A stretch of 64,000 nt of DNA from Alkaliphilus sp. NP8 (lineage in GTDB: Bacteria > Bacillota > Clostridia > Peptostreptococcales > Natronincolaceae). The notes below the pieces were generated by a model. It was given only the letters and a program-made list of their open reading frames with translations. It searched no databases and had not been told where the DNA came from. A program made the translations under genes and the position numbers. The DNA is taken from the NCBI GenBank assembly GCA_015978205.1, contig JADWMM010000027.1, positions 62,001 through 126,000 on the forward strand, written 5' to 3'. Below are positions 44,340-54,096 of the stretch, in pieces (position 1 is the stretch's first letter; each line of letters opens with the position of its first letter).

Positions 44340-44941
44340 GATATCTTTTTTTTTCTTTGTTTTATAAAAACAAAACACAATATAAATATTCCCAATAATA
44401 GAGAAGAATATTTTAAGTATGATTCAACTAAGTTAAAAATATACTTCCATTGATTTCCGAAAAAGAAACCTATTGAAAAGAAAGAAGTTACCCATAATCC
44501 AATACCTGCATATGCATATAAAGCTAAGTGCTTATAAGGAATGCGGATAATTCCAGTAAAATATCCAATAAACTGTCTAATTCCAGGAATAAAAAAACCA
44601 ACTATAAGCAGCTTGTCCCCATATTTATCATAATACTTACGAGTTTTTTCTATAGAAGATGGTTTTAAAGATAAAAACTTTCCGTATCGTCCTATAAGAG
44701 GTAATCCTAGTTTATATCCAATATAATATGTAATAGTAATTCCTAATATTGATCCTAAAAAAGCCATAATTAAGGCAGAAAACTTATGTAAGATTCCTTT
44801 ATAAGCTAAATACCCTGTATACGTTAAGGTGCTGTTACCTGGAGGAATAGGTAGAGCAATAAAATCTAAAGGTAATCCTAACAATAAAACCAAGTATCCA
44901 AACTGTTCAAATAACTTTTCTATTAGTGCTATTAGATTCAT
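44333..44941 (-). CDS. DedA-family membrane protein
   Basis: 202 residues on the minus strand, AAGGGG before its ATG. Four to six helices with the DedA blocks LPLDFIALPIPPGNSTLTYTG and GFFIPGIRQFIGYFTGIIRI, the second containing the conserved Arg. Likely lipid or undecaprenyl-phosphate flippase. It is of a different subgroup from the copy at 28903 and has no partner gene. Confidence 0.9.
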   Translation of the reverse strand: MNLIALIEKLFEQFGYLVLLLGLPLDFIALPIPPGNSTLTYTGYLAYKGILHKFSALIMAFLGSILGITITYYIGYKLGLPLIGRYGKFLSLKPSSIEKTRKYYDKYGDKLLIVGFFIPGIRQFIGYFTGIIRIPYKHLALYAYAGIGLWVTSFFSIGFFFGNQWKYIFNLVESYLKYSSLLLGIFILCFVFIKQRKKKISK

Positions 44942-45165
44942 ATATAGATCCCCTTATTCATAATTAAGTAAATTTTTGTATTTAACTTTATTATATTACT
45001 AGATATATATTATTTGCAATATTATATGAAAGTATTTAAGGTGAGTAAAGGTAATGTTAATTGATTTTTTAAAACCCATTTAAAGTATACTTTATAGATA
45101 ACTAATTAATAAAAGACTAATATTATTTTTAGCTGATACGCTAGATATAATATTAGTTTTTTAAT

Positions 45166-45396
45166 TTACTGCTCTTCCATAATTTTTTCAACTTCTCTAA
45201 CAAATTCACTAGTTTTTATGCCAAGGTTTGAACAAATTGAAAAAATAACGTTTAAAGTGGGTCTTCGTTTTTGGCGTTCTAACATACTAATATAGGTTCT
45301 ATCGATATTGCATCGATGTGCAAGTTCTTCTTGAGTTAAATTTGACTTAAGCCTATATTTTTTTAATACGATAGCCACAGCACTTTGTAATACCAT
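45166..45396 (-). CDS. Xre-family repressor, Spo0E-gene neighbour
   Basis: 76 residues: one HTH_3 domain (about 10-65: LKSNLTQEELAHRCNIDRTYISMLERQKRRP) followed by a short acidic tail. GAGGTGATG ribosome site on the minus strand. It faces away from a Spo0E-like gene across a 180-nt region with a repeated TAGTCTAC operator overlapping its own promoter, so it probably autoregulates and may also control that sporulation gene. Confidence 0.88.
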   Translation of the reverse strand: MVLQSAVAIVLKKYRLKSNLTQEELAHRCNIDRTYISMLERQKRRPTLNVIFSICSNLGIKTSEFVREVEKIMEEQ

Positions 45397-45432
45397 AACA
45401 TCACCTCAAAATCAATTGTCAAAGTAATTTCA

Positions 45433-45479
45433 TTAATAGTCTACGGACTATAGTCTACAAGATAATAGTATGATATAAT
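45433..45479. promoter_or_regulatory. Divergent promoters with repeated TAGTCTAC operator
   Basis: Minus strand: -35 TTGTAG (45455-45460), 16-nt spacer, -10 TATTAA (45433-45438) for the Xre gene. Plus strand: extended -10 TGATATAAT (45471-45479) for the Spo0E-like gene. Between them TAGTCTAC occurs twice (45437-45444, 45451-45458) with an inverted GGACTA in the middle, the form of a small-repressor operator. Confidence 0.55.
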
Positions 45480-45576
45480 TTAAAATGTTGTAAATTTATT
45501 TTTCATTAATAATTTTACAAAATAAAATGTTGAATCTAGTAAAACTTAGTAATAAACTAAAGAAAGGAAATTTATA

Positions 45577-45750
45577 ATGAGGAAAAAAGAAGTCGAAATG
45601 GTAGATCGAATTGAGAAGGTAAGACAGGAACTACATAAGTTGATTAATAGTCATAAAGAGAATATTCTAAATAAAGAAGTAGTAGAAAAGAGTAAAGAAT
45701 TAGATAGATTATTAACAAATTATACTATAGAATGTAATGGACATAAATAG
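45577..45750 (+). CDS. Spo0E-like aspartyl-phosphate phosphatase (missed by ORF track)
   Basis: 57 residues from ATG 45577 with AAAGGAAA in front. Two predicted helices: a first one (EKVRQELHKLINSH) and a second carrying the family signature S-x-E-L-D (SKELDRLLTNY). These match Spo0E/YisI/YnzD proteins, which dephosphorylate Spo0A-P and delay sporulation. It is below the 60-residue track limit. Divergent from an Xre regulator. The 45751-46008 stretch behind it has no gene, only a weak riboswitch look-alike that I rejected. Confidence 0.85.
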   Translation: MRKKEVEMVDRIEKVRQELHKLINSHKENILNKEVVEKSKELDRLLTNYTIECNGHK

Positions 45751-46008
45751 TATAGGATATAAAATAAAGTATTTAATAGAAATAAGTATAATATTTCACT
45801 AATAATATTAGAATGTAATGATTTTATTAATTTATAGAAGTTTAATAATTAATTAAAAAAGATTGTAATGCAGTCCCAAAAATAAAATGAATTGAGTTAG
45901 TACAGATTTTAAATATATTATGCAAGGTAGGTGGTTAGTTACCCAAGTTTTTAATATTTGCATAGGAGTTTAATAGTAAAAACAAATATAATAGGAGGAG
46001 TTTATACA

Positions 46009-47598
46009 ATGAAAAATAAATTTTTTTGGGGAATATTATTTACATTTTGTTTAAGTGTGGTTGTATTTACTAATGAAAGTTTTGCAACAGAACAAACTGT
46101 AAAAGTTACATTACCAGAGTTTACTGTAAAATTGAATGGGAACGTAGTGAATAATCAATATAGAGAATACCCACTTTTAGTATATAAAAATATGACTTAC
46201 CTTCCAATGACATGGTATGATTGTAGACTTTTAGGCTTAGAAACTAAGTGGAATAAAGAAGATGGTCTTAAAATTATTCAAAGTAATGTTACATCGTCTT
46301 ATGTCCCATATAAAACAGAACTTAAAAATTTAAAAAGTTATAGTGCCACAGTACCTACATTTAACAGCTCGGTAAATGGAAAGGTAATAGATAATTCTGA
46401 AGAAGAATATCCGCTTTTAAGTTTTAATAATATTACTTATTTTCCTCTTACATGGGAATTTGCTCATGATGAATTTGGATGGGAATACATATGGGACAAA
46501 ACAGAAGGACTTACAATAAATTCGAATAATCCACAATTTAAAACAGTAAACCTTCCTGAATATGCTACTGAAAATGATATTGCCTTTTTCAAAGAATATT
46601 ATTACTTTGTAGAAACATTAGGTGATACAAACAAAGTATATAGAATACATGAAGATAATATGTCAAGTAAAGAATTAGTATATTCATATGAGTTAGATAC
46701 TACGTATGGATTTAATAACAGAATAGGATTTATGATAAGAGATGATGAACTTTGGTTTTATTATCATATAGGTGGAGCTACAATGGGATCAGATATATAC
46801 TGTAAGATAAATGATAACGGAAAAGCTACAGTAGAACATAAAGGTTATCTTGACTTTAAAAACACTCCTAATGGAACTTTGATTATAAAACAGTTTGTGC
46901 CTCCAACAGGTAATAATCTTGTACTTGAATCCTTAGATAAAGATAATAGAAATAAAATAGGAGATTCAAACCTTATATATGACTGGCATATAAATACTAA
47001 AGATCAGGGAATAGGTTATAATAGTAGTAACTCTACAACTGTAATTGGAAATGATGTATATGTGTTAGCTTCACCTTATCCAATAGGAAATGAAGATTTA
47101 AATAGGATTTATAAAGTAAATTTAGATACTAATGAAACAACAAAGATTATAGATTTTGAAGTAAATGATTTTAAAGTTATAAATAATAAGCTTTATTACA
47201 TAAAATCTAAAGATAAAAGCTTATATTCATCAAATTTAGATGGAACAAATGAACGAAAGGTATCTGGCAATAAAATTAAAAATTATATTAGTTGGTATGG
47301 AGAAGTAGACGGTAATATATATTATACTACTGGTGAAAGAAGCCAAGTTAACCTTTATAAAGCAGAACCATCTAAAGAAGATATATTAGTATTAAATGAA
47401 CCTTTAGAAAATGTTCAAATAGTGAATAACAAAATAATATGTAAACTTATAGAAGGAGAAGATTATGGAGTAAAGGTGCTTGATAAATCAGGTAATCTAA
47501 AACTAGCAATTACAGATCAAGTTGTAGATGTTTTTGTATATAAAGATAAAATTATTATGGTTTCAGCAGAAGGTAAATTAATAAAATTAGTAAATTGA
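46009..47598 (+). CDS. Secreted protein: copper-amine-oxidase-N-like repeats plus DUF5050 propeller
   Basis: 529 residues. Signal peptide (residues 1-26, ...NESFA), two homologous beta-domains (about 30-95 and 108-180; each with VNG, YPLL-x-x-NITY and F/W-W motifs) resembling Cu_amine_oxidN1 cell-wall repeats, then a C-terminal DUF5050-like beta-propeller (SKDKSLYSSNLDGTNERKVSG). ATG 46009 after AGGAGGAG; the track start TTG 45958 is wrong. A surface protein of unknown role. Confidence 0.82.
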   Translation: MKNKFFWGILFTFCLSVVVFTNESFATEQTVKVTLPEFTVKLNGNVVNNQYREYPLLVYKNMTYLPMTWYDCRLLGLETKWNKEDGLKIIQSNVTSSYVPYKTELKNLKSYSATVPTFNSSVNGKVIDNSEEEYPLLSFNNITYFPLTWEFAHDEFGWEYIWDKTEGLTINSNNPQFKTVNLPEYATENDIAFFKEYYYFVETLGDTNKVYRIHEDNMSSKELVYSYELDTTYGFNNRIGFMIRDDELWFYYHIGGATMGSDIYCKINDNGKATVEHKGYLDFKNTPNGTLIIKQFVPPTGNNLVLESLDKDNRNKIGDSNLIYDWHINTKDQGIGYNSSNSTTVIGNDVYVLASPYPIGNEDLNRIYKVNLDTNETTKIIDFEVNDFKVINNKLYYIKSKDKSLYSSNLDGTNERKVSGNKIKNYISWYGEVDGNIYYTTGERSQVNLYKAEPSKEDILVLNEPLENVQIVNNKIICKLIEGEDYGVKVLDKSGNLKLAITDQVVDVFVYKDKIIMVSAEGKLIKLVN

Positions 47599-47722
47599 TT
47601 TTATCTATAATTTTACAGAATTGCAGAATTATGTGTTGTAATAAAAAAGATTAGATTTAGAATATATAATTTAAAGATTGCAGATAATAGTATAGAATCT
47701 GTCTACTATAAGGAGGGTTTAT

Positions 47723-47917
47723 ATGATGCGAGAAGGACTGATACCAACAGCACTAGGAACTGTAGTAACTGGAGCAGCTTTAGCGTCTAGAGCTTCCGAT
47801 ATGAATAAAAGAAGATTTAGAAAGCAAGATGCAGGTTCTATGATTGCAACAGGATTAGTAGGATTTGGTTTAGCTCACGTAGTATTAGGAGGTATAGACT
47901 TAATTCAAGGTAGATAG
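47723..47917 (+). CDS. Small glycine-rich hydrophobic protein
   Basis: 64 residues with two mildly hydrophobic glycine-rich helices (IPTALGTVVTGAAL and GLVGFGLAHVVLGGI) linked by a basic segment (MNKRRFRKQD). Excellent AAGGAGGG and its own terminator behind. It resembles small conserved clostridial proteins of unknown role. No family recognised. Confidence 0.7.
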   Translation: MMREGLIPTALGTVVTGAALASRASDMNKRRFRKQDAGSMIATGLVGFGLAHVVLGGIDLIQGR

Positions 47918-47920
47918 GTT

Positions 47921-47945
47921 TAGCAGGGAGAAATCCCTGCTTTTT
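47921..47945 (+). terminator. Rho-independent terminator
   Basis: AGCAGGGA-GAAA-TCCCTGCT followed by T5; GNRA-type loop, strong. Confidence 0.95.
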
Positions 47946-48018
47946 TAGTGGGCACAAAATATATCAATATTAAAAATCTTTATGCACTTATGGAATATTA
48001 AAGTATTTTAAATTAAGG

Positions 48019-48067
48019 TAGTGTGAATTAATCTGTGATTTAATAAAGATTAATTTACACTATTTTT
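48019..48067. terminator. Second hairpin terminator-like element
   Basis: TAGTGTGAATTAATC pairs with GATTAATTTACACTA over 15 bp (one G-T), loop 14 nt, then T5. It could stop transcription that leaks past the first terminator. No gene lies between the two. Confidence 0.7.
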
Positions 48068-48183
48068 ATATTTACTCTTATATGATGTCAATAAGTACCA
48101 GTATTGAGTATAGTAGTACAATAAATACTAACACTGTAGAAATAGTCCCAATAAGAAAATACTTATGATTTGGGAGGAGTGAA

Positions 48184-49032
48184 ATGATTACACAAAAAAA
48201 GATGATTAGAAATATATTTATCTTGATTATATCTACAGTTGCTCTTATGTTAATATTTTATAATGGACTTATTGAACGAAATTATACAATATATACAGAT
48301 AAGTTACTTAAAAATCAGTCTATGCGAGTAGTTCTTATTGCAGATTTACATAGTCATATATACGGTAAAAACCAGAAAGAGATTGCTGATTTAATCAGAA
48401 AACAAAATCCAGATTTAATAGGCCTAACTGGAGATATAGCTGATGATAGAGTTCCTATAGATGGAACTGAATTGTTTTTGCAAGCAATAAAAGATATTTC
48501 ACCTATTTATTATGTTACTGGCAACCATGAAATATGGTCTGGTGAATTAGATTATATAAAAGATATATTTAGAAACTATGGAGTAACAGTTTTAGAGAAT
48601 GAATATGAAAGGGTAAATATAAATGGGGTTAAATTTATTATAGGTGGTGTTGATGACCCTGCAATCGAGCTTTATAAAGAAAATAACTTTGATTGGGGCA
48701 AAGCAGTGTACCAAGCTTTTTTAGAGTTAGAAGAAAAACCTGGTTATAAAATATTGTTATCTCATAGACCGGAGCAAGTAGATATTTATAAAAATCTTAA
48801 TTTTGATATGGTATTGTCAGGTCATTCTCATGGTGGTCAAGTTCGTATACCATTTTTAGTAAATGGGTTTTTATCGGCAAATCAAGGTTGGTTTCCAAAG
48901 TATTCAGGAGGAGTATATGAATACGATAATATAACACATATTGTAAGTAGAGGACTTTCTTATAATCCAAAACGTCCACGAATATTTAATCCACCAGAAG
49001 TAGTTGTTGTAGATGTTATAGGTACTAAATAA
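48184..49032 (+). CDS. Membrane-anchored metallophosphoesterase, YaeI/YkuE type
   Basis: 282 residues, N-terminal helix (10-28) anchors the domain. All calcineurin-like metal motifs are present: DLHSHIYG (the usual DxH), TGDIADD (GDxxDD), GNHEIW (GNHE), SHRPE and GHSHGGQVR. Homologues YaeI and YkuE act on phospholipid headgroups or cell-wall lipid substrates at the outer face; the substrate here is not deducible. GGAGGAG in front of ATG 48184. Confidence 0.9.
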   Translation: MITQKKMIRNIFILIISTVALMLIFYNGLIERNYTIYTDKLLKNQSMRVVLIADLHSHIYGKNQKEIADLIRKQNPDLIGLTGDIADDRVPIDGTELFLQAIKDISPIYYVTGNHEIWSGELDYIKDIFRNYGVTVLENEYERVNINGVKFIIGGVDDPAIELYKENNFDWGKAVYQAFLELEEKPGYKILLSHRPEQVDIYKNLNFDMVLSGHSHGGQVRIPFLVNGFLSANQGWFPKYSGGVYEYDNITHIVSRGLSYNPKRPRIFNPPEVVVVDVIGTK

Positions 49033-49158
49033 TGATTTTTTAGAGTTTTAAAATAACTATATCTTAACAACTAAATTTAGTAAATATTTACTTAAAAGGA
49101 ATTTAAAATCTTATGTAGAATATTTAAATAATAAATGAGTAGTTTAAAGGGGGTACCT

Positions 49159-50154
49159 ATGGAAAAGACAGATAAAACTTTAATAGATAAAAGCGAAGCA
49201 AATACTGAAGTCAAAGAAGAAAAATTATTTTCTGTGTTAACAGGAATAACTTGGGTAGCTGGGATAATGGCTGGACTTTTGTTTATAACTAAGAATTATG
49301 GTTATGCATTTTTTGGTTTTTTGAGTATAGTATATATAACAGGATTTTTAATAAGACCTATTATCAATATTATAATAGATAGCAGCCACAGACTAATACC
49401 TTTAAAAGAAAAACTAATGCTAGGGTTTAAATTTTTGCTAGTTATTTTGGGAATTCAATCTTCATATTTAATTTTTTTATTTCCTGCATATGATCTATAT
49501 TGGAGTTATTGGATTTTTATAGCTTCTTTTGTAGTATTAATATGTATGACGAAAAGAGAGAATGATAAAGATGAAGCTGATTTAGAAGAGGAAGAAGAAA
49601 AGTCAGAAGAAAAAATAAAATGGTTGGGAAAGTTTAAAAAGATAGGTTATTTATTTTTACCTATAATAGTAGCTGTTCCTAATTTTCTTCAAATGTATAC
49701 TCCTGAAAAGGCAGTTACTTTAGGCGATTTAGATATTCCACAGTATATTACGCTAGAAAAGATTATTCAATCAGATACAACTTATAATAACACTTCATAT
49801 TTAAATAATTCAAGACGAAAGATAAACATTAAAGATAGAGAAATTCTTAAAGAATTAATAGAAAGATTAGAAGGAACAACTATTAAAAATACTCGATATA
49901 TAGATGAATTAAACTATCTAAAAATGCAAAGGTTGGAAACTCATTATTATAGAGGACATTTTTATTATGAAGAAACTGGAATTGTCTACAAAGACATTTA
50001 CGAAGATGATACTAAAGATAAAGTAAAATATATTTATGGAATAGAAGTTTTTCCTAATAATCAAGTTTATTTAGTACTTCCCACAGGGAAAAGACTAGAT
50101 ACGGAAAAATTTAGGATCCAGTTAGAAGAAAGTTTTTTAGATGAATTAATATAA
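49159..50154 (+). CDS. Membrane protein with soluble C-terminal domain, unrecognised
   Basis: 331 residues: four or five helices (about 27-50, 56-72, 84-100, 106-135, 165-185) including an acidic low-complexity loop DEADLEEEEEKSEEK, then an extracytoplasmic tail of about 150 residues. ATG 49159 follows AAAGGGGG; the track ATG 49135 precedes it without a site. No domain recognised. Confidence 0.6.
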   Translation: MEKTDKTLIDKSEANTEVKEEKLFSVLTGITWVAGIMAGLLFITKNYGYAFFGFLSIVYITGFLIRPIINIIIDSSHRLIPLKEKLMLGFKFLLVILGIQSSYLIFLFPAYDLYWSYWIFIASFVVLICMTKRENDKDEADLEEEEEKSEEKIKWLGKFKKIGYLFLPIIVAVPNFLQMYTPEKAVTLGDLDIPQYITLEKIIQSDTTYNNTSYLNNSRRKINIKDREILKELIERLEGTTIKNTRYIDELNYLKMQRLETHYYRGHFYYEETGIVYKDIYEDDTKDKVKYIYGIEVFPNNQVYLVLPTGKRLDTEKFRIQLEESFLDELI

Positions 50155-50326
50155 GCTAGAAGAATACAAGAAAGATAGTCTTTTCAAAGTTAAAAGCGAG
50201 AAATGGTTTTATTTAAGAGGAGTTCTAAAAGGTTATATAGAATATTGCATTTAAAATATGAGTAGAATAAATAGATAAGGATATTATTCAAACAATTATT
50301 TAATATAAAATAGGAAGGGTGTTAAT

Positions 50327-52105
50327 ATGAATATTTCAGAAATTGAAGAGCAGTATCGTTGGGATCTTACTAGTTTATTTGCAAATGATGAAGAATGGGA
50401 AAAGTCATTTAAAGAGGCAAAGGAAAAAGGAAAAGAGCTGAAAAAATTAAAAGGACATATATTAGAAAGTCCAGAAAAATTACATAAAAGCATTGTAGAA
50501 AGTGAAAAAGTTTCTAGAATGGTTAGCAATGTAATAGTTTATGCTAATTTAAAAAGAGATGAAAATACAAAAAATCCTACATATCAGAGTATGGCTTCTC
50601 GGGCAGAAAAGCTTGCAACAGAAATTCAAGAAATAGAAGCATTTTTCATTCCAGAAATTTTGCAATCAGATTATGAAACTGTAAAGGAAATGTTAAATTA
50701 CGAACCACTTAAAATTTATGATCAATTTTTTAAAGATTTATTTAGACGTAAAAAACATATTCTTTCAGAAGAAATGGAATCAGTGTTAGCAAAAGTAGGA
50801 GAATTAGGTGGTGCACCTAGTAACGCATATAGTATGTTGCTTAATGCAGATATGACTTTTGAAGATGCAATCGATTCTAAAGGAAAGCCTCATAAACTTA
50901 CTAATGGATCTTATATATCACTTTTAATGTCTTCAGATAGAGAATTACGTAAAGATGCATTCAATAAATATTATAAAGTTTATAAAGGTCATATTAATAC
51001 TATTGCTAGCTTAATGCAAAGTGAAGTAAATAAAAATATATTCTTTAGTAAAATGCGCAACCACTCATCTGCTAGAGAAGCAGCATTATTTCAAAATAAT
51101 ATTCCTAAAAGTGTTCCAGATAAATTAATAGAGGCAGTAAATGATAATTTAGAAACTTTTTATAAATATATGAAGCTTAGAAAAAAAGTATTAGGTGTAG
51201 AAGAACTTCATCTTTACGATGTATATACACCTATTGTACCAAATGTAGAATTTAAAATACCTTATGAAGAAGCTAAAAATACTGTAATAGATTCATTAGA
51301 AATTTTAGGAGAAGATTATCAAAATACTATTAAATCTGCATTTGATGAAAGATGGATAGATGTTTATGAAACAGAAGGAAAGCGTTCTGGAGCATACTCT
51401 TCAGGTACATACGATTCTAAACCATACATTCTTTTAAATCATAAAGATAATATGAATAGTATGTTTACCTTAACACATGAATTAGGACATTCTTTGCATA
51501 GTTATTTAACAAGAAAGAACCAACCTTATGTATATGGAAATTATTCTATTTTCTTGGCAGAAGTTGCGTCTACTACTAATGAAGCATTGCTTAACGATTA
51601 TCTCCTTAAAACTATAAAAGATGAAGACAAAAAGAAATATATATTGAACCATTATTTAGAGCAGTTTAGAGGAACTATTTTTAGACAGACTATGTTTGCA
51701 GAGTTTGAAAGAGATATTCATGAACATGCTGAAAAAGGTGAAGCTTTAACAGCAGAGTTTTTATGCGATCATTACTTGAACCTTAACAAAAAATATTTTG
51801 GACCAGATGTAGTAATTGATGACGACATTAAATATGAATGGGCAAGAATACCACATATGTATTATAATTTCTATGTTTATCAATATGCTACTGGATTCTC
51901 TGCAGCTATTGCAATTTCAAATAGCATATTAAAAGAAGGAGAGTCTGCAGTAAAACGTTATATGGAGTTTTTATCTAGTGGGTCTAAAGATTATCCAATA
52001 AATGTTTTAAGAAAAGCTGGAGCAGATATGGAAACAGAAGAGCCGGTTAACAATGCACTTGAAGTATTTAAGACTGCTGTAGATGAGTTAGAATCATTAC
52101 TATAA
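50327..52105 (+). CDS. pepF: Oligoendopeptidase F, M3 family
   Basis: 592 residues, the family's usual length of about 600. N-terminal helical domain, then the M3 catalytic domain with HELGHSLHSY (HExxH) near residue 385 and the third ligand Glu in SIFLAEVASTTNEALL. Cytosolic zinc enzyme that trims short peptides. Single gene with a downstream terminator; the preceding 170 nt has no other feature. Confidence 0.95.
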   Translation: MNISEIEEQYRWDLTSLFANDEEWEKSFKEAKEKGKELKKLKGHILESPEKLHKSIVESEKVSRMVSNVIVYANLKRDENTKNPTYQSMASRAEKLATEIQEIEAFFIPEILQSDYETVKEMLNYEPLKIYDQFFKDLFRRKKHILSEEMESVLAKVGELGGAPSNAYSMLLNADMTFEDAIDSKGKPHKLTNGSYISLLMSSDRELRKDAFNKYYKVYKGHINTIASLMQSEVNKNIFFSKMRNHSSAREAALFQNNIPKSVPDKLIEAVNDNLETFYKYMKLRKKVLGVEELHLYDVYTPIVPNVEFKIPYEEAKNTVIDSLEILGEDYQNTIKSAFDERWIDVYETEGKRSGAYSSGTYDSKPYILLNHKDNMNSMFTLTHELGHSLHSYLTRKNQPYVYGNYSIFLAEVASTTNEALLNDYLLKTIKDEDKKKYILNHYLEQFRGTIFRQTMFAEFERDIHEHAEKGEALTAEFLCDHYLNLNKKYFGPDVVIDDDIKYEWARIPHMYYNFYVYQYATGFSAAIAISNSILKEGESAVKRYMEFLSSGSKDYPINVLRKAGADMETEEPVNNALEVFKTAVDELESLL

Positions 52106-52200
52106 GTTATATATATATTAAACGTTTATTAATATTACTTTAATATAGATGTATTATAATTTATAACCTAATTTTATACAAATATATGTATGTTATAATA

Positions 52201-52226
52201 AAAAGGGTAGAGTATTCTACCCTTTT
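52201..52226. terminator. Rho-independent terminator
   Basis: AAAAGGGTAGA-GTAT-TCTACCCTTTT perfect 11-bp stem, usable in both directions; separates pepF from the drd-like operon. Confidence 0.95.
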
Positions 52227-52298
52227 GTAATGCAATATAAAAACCATTAATATTTTGCAAAAATAAAATATGTTTTTGCTTTTGAAAGGAGAAATACA

Positions 52299-52952
52299 TT
52301 GATTTTTAAAAAAGAAAGAGAAGAAATTGTAGAGTACGGAAAAAAATTAGTTCAGAATAACTTAACTAAAGGAACTGGTGGAAATATTAGTGTTTTCTTT
52401 AGACATGATAAATTAATGGCTATAACACCTAGTGGAATAGATTATTTTAAATTAAAACCAGAAGACATTGTTATAATGGATCTTGACGGAAAGATAATAG
52501 ATGGAAAACATAAGCCATCGAGTGAATATTCTATGCATAAGATTTTCTATGAAAAAAGAGAAGATATAAATGCGATGGTACATGTTCATTCTACATATTG
52601 TACTACTTTAGCTTGTATGGACTGGGAACTTCCAGCTGTACATTATTTAGTTGCAATCTCTGGTGGAAAAAATGTTAGATGTGCAAAGTATGCAACATTT
52701 GGTACTGAAGAACTAGCTCAAAATGCATATGAAGCTATGGAAGGTAGAGCAGCAGTTTTTTTAGCTAATCATGGTTTATTAACAGGTGCAAAAGACTTAC
52801 CTAATGCTTTTAATAAAGCAGAAGAAATAGAGTTTTGTGCAGAAATATACTATAGGACTAAAACATTGGGAGAACCTAAGATTTTAGAGGATAATGAAAT
52901 GAACAAAATGTTAGAGTTATTTCAAAGTTATGGACAAGTAAAAGATAAATAA
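52299..52952 (+). CDS. drdA: Class II aldolase, DrdA-like (5-deoxyribulose-1-phosphate)
   Basis: 217 residues, TTG start after AAAGGAG. AraD/FucA-type class II aldolase with the zinc ligands in MVHVHSTYC and ANHG, and GTGGNISV near the N-terminus. Together with the isomerase and kinase genes behind it, it fits the drdA-drdI-drdK set, in which the aldolase splits 5-deoxyribulose-1-phosphate into dihydroxyacetone phosphate and acetaldehyde (or the methylthio homologue in the DHAP shunt). A 7-bp inverted repeat GCAAAAA/TTTTTGC at 52257-52279 lies before the gene and could be an operator. Confidence 0.82.
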   Translation: MIFKKEREEIVEYGKKLVQNNLTKGTGGNISVFFRHDKLMAITPSGIDYFKLKPEDIVIMDLDGKIIDGKHKPSSEYSMHKIFYEKREDINAMVHVHSTYCTTLACMDWELPAVHYLVAISGGKNVRCAKYATFGTEELAQNAYEAMEGRAAVFLANHGLLTGAKDLPNAFNKAEEIEFCAEIYYRTKTLGEPKILEDNEMNKMLELFQSYGQVKDK

Positions 52953-53006
52953 AATACTCAATCTAAATATTTAATGAAAAAAAGTGTAAAAGAAGGGCGG
53001 TAAATT

Positions 53007-54059
53007 ATGAATCGAGTAGATAAAGATTTAGCATTTATGCTAAGATACGAAAATGTGGCTTGGTATGAAAATGGTAAAGTAAGAATATTGGATAGAAGAA
53101 TTTATCCTACAGAAGTAAAATTTGTTACATGTAATACTCATGGGGAAGTAGCACAGGCAATTACAGATATGGTAACTCAAAGCGCTGGACCATATACTGC
53201 TGCAGGAATGGGTATGGCCTTGGCAGCATATGAGTGTAAAGATATTTCTTCTAAAGACCAGATAAAACATTTAGAAGATGCTGCTTATAAGATGGCTAAT
53301 GCAAGACCTACAACAGCTAATAGAATGACTTTAGTAGTAAATGGATGTTTAAAAGTTGCTAAAAATGCAATGGAAAGTGGAAAAAAAGTAGATGAAGCTA
53401 TTTTTAACCATACTCTTAATTCTATTAATAATAGATATAGGAGAATTGGAATTGTAGCTAAGTATTTAGTAGATATGTTTCCTAAAGATGGAAATATTAT
53501 GACGCAGTGCTTTGGTGAAACAATAGTAGGTATGATGCTAAAAGAAGCTAAAAAACAGAATAATAATATAAAACTATTTTGTCCAGAGACTAGACCTTAT
53601 CTTCAAGGAGCAAGATTAACTGCAAGTGTAGCATATGACCAAGGTTTTGATGTAACTGTAATAACTGACAATATGCCAGCATTCGTTATGCAAAATAAAA
53701 AAATAGATGTATTTACATCTGCAGCAGATTCAATATGTTTAGACGGACATGTTGTTAATAAAATTGGTACAATGCAAATGGCAATTGTAGCTAAACATTT
53801 CGGAATACCTTATTTTGTAACCGGTATACCAGATAAAGATAAAGAAACTATTTCAAAAGTTAAAATAGAAGAAAGAGATCCAAGTCAAGTTTTAGAGTGC
53901 AGGGGAATTAAAAATACTATGGAAGGGGTTAAAGGGTATTATCCATCTTTTGATATTACTCCACCTCACTTAGTAAGCAGTGTAGTTACAGATAAAGGAA
54001 TATATAGCCCTTACGATTTAAACAGATATTTTGAAAGTGATGTTGAGGATTATTATTAA
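53007..54059 (+). CDS. drdI: MtnA-family isomerase, DrdI-like
   Basis: 350 residues with the MtnA/eIF2B fold: TQCFGE carries the catalytic Cys and ITDNMPAF the catalytic Asp. The usual MtnA motif VRGAPAIG is QSAGPYTAAG here and TNCNTG is TQCFGET, so this is a divergent subgroup, more like the 5-deoxyribose-1-phosphate isomerase DrdI than true MtnA. Converts the aldose-1-phosphate to the ketose substrate of the aldolase. AGGGCGG site, 54 nt after drdA. Confidence 0.82.
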   Translation: MNRVDKDLAFMLRYENVAWYENGKVRILDRRIYPTEVKFVTCNTHGEVAQAITDMVTQSAGPYTAAGMGMALAAYECKDISSKDQIKHLEDAAYKMANARPTTANRMTLVVNGCLKVAKNAMESGKKVDEAIFNHTLNSINNRYRRIGIVAKYLVDMFPKDGNIMTQCFGETIVGMMLKEAKKQNNNIKLFCPETRPYLQGARLTASVAYDQGFDVTVITDNMPAFVMQNKKIDVFTSAADSICLDGHVVNKIGTMQMAIVAKHFGIPYFVTGIPDKDKETISKVKIEERDPSQVLECRGIKNTMEGVKGYYPSFDITPPHLVSSVVTDKGIYSPYDLNRYFESDVEDYY

Positions 54060-54096
54060 ATATTACACTATACATTGAATATAAGGAGATGATGAA

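Noticed and set aside
45921-45945. GGTAGGTGGTTAGTTACCC resembles the 3' half of a c-di-GMP-I (GEMM) riboswitch before a secreted protein gene.
   Set aside because: The required 5' half (the AAxxGCAAAGCC-type segment and its stem) is missing upstream, so no complete aptamer can be drawn; at most a degenerate remnant.
48095-48145. Imperfect inverted repeat CAGTATT...AATACTAACACTG upstream of the metallophosphoesterase.
   Set aside because: Only about six contiguous pairs with a long loop; not distinguishable from AT-rich background.
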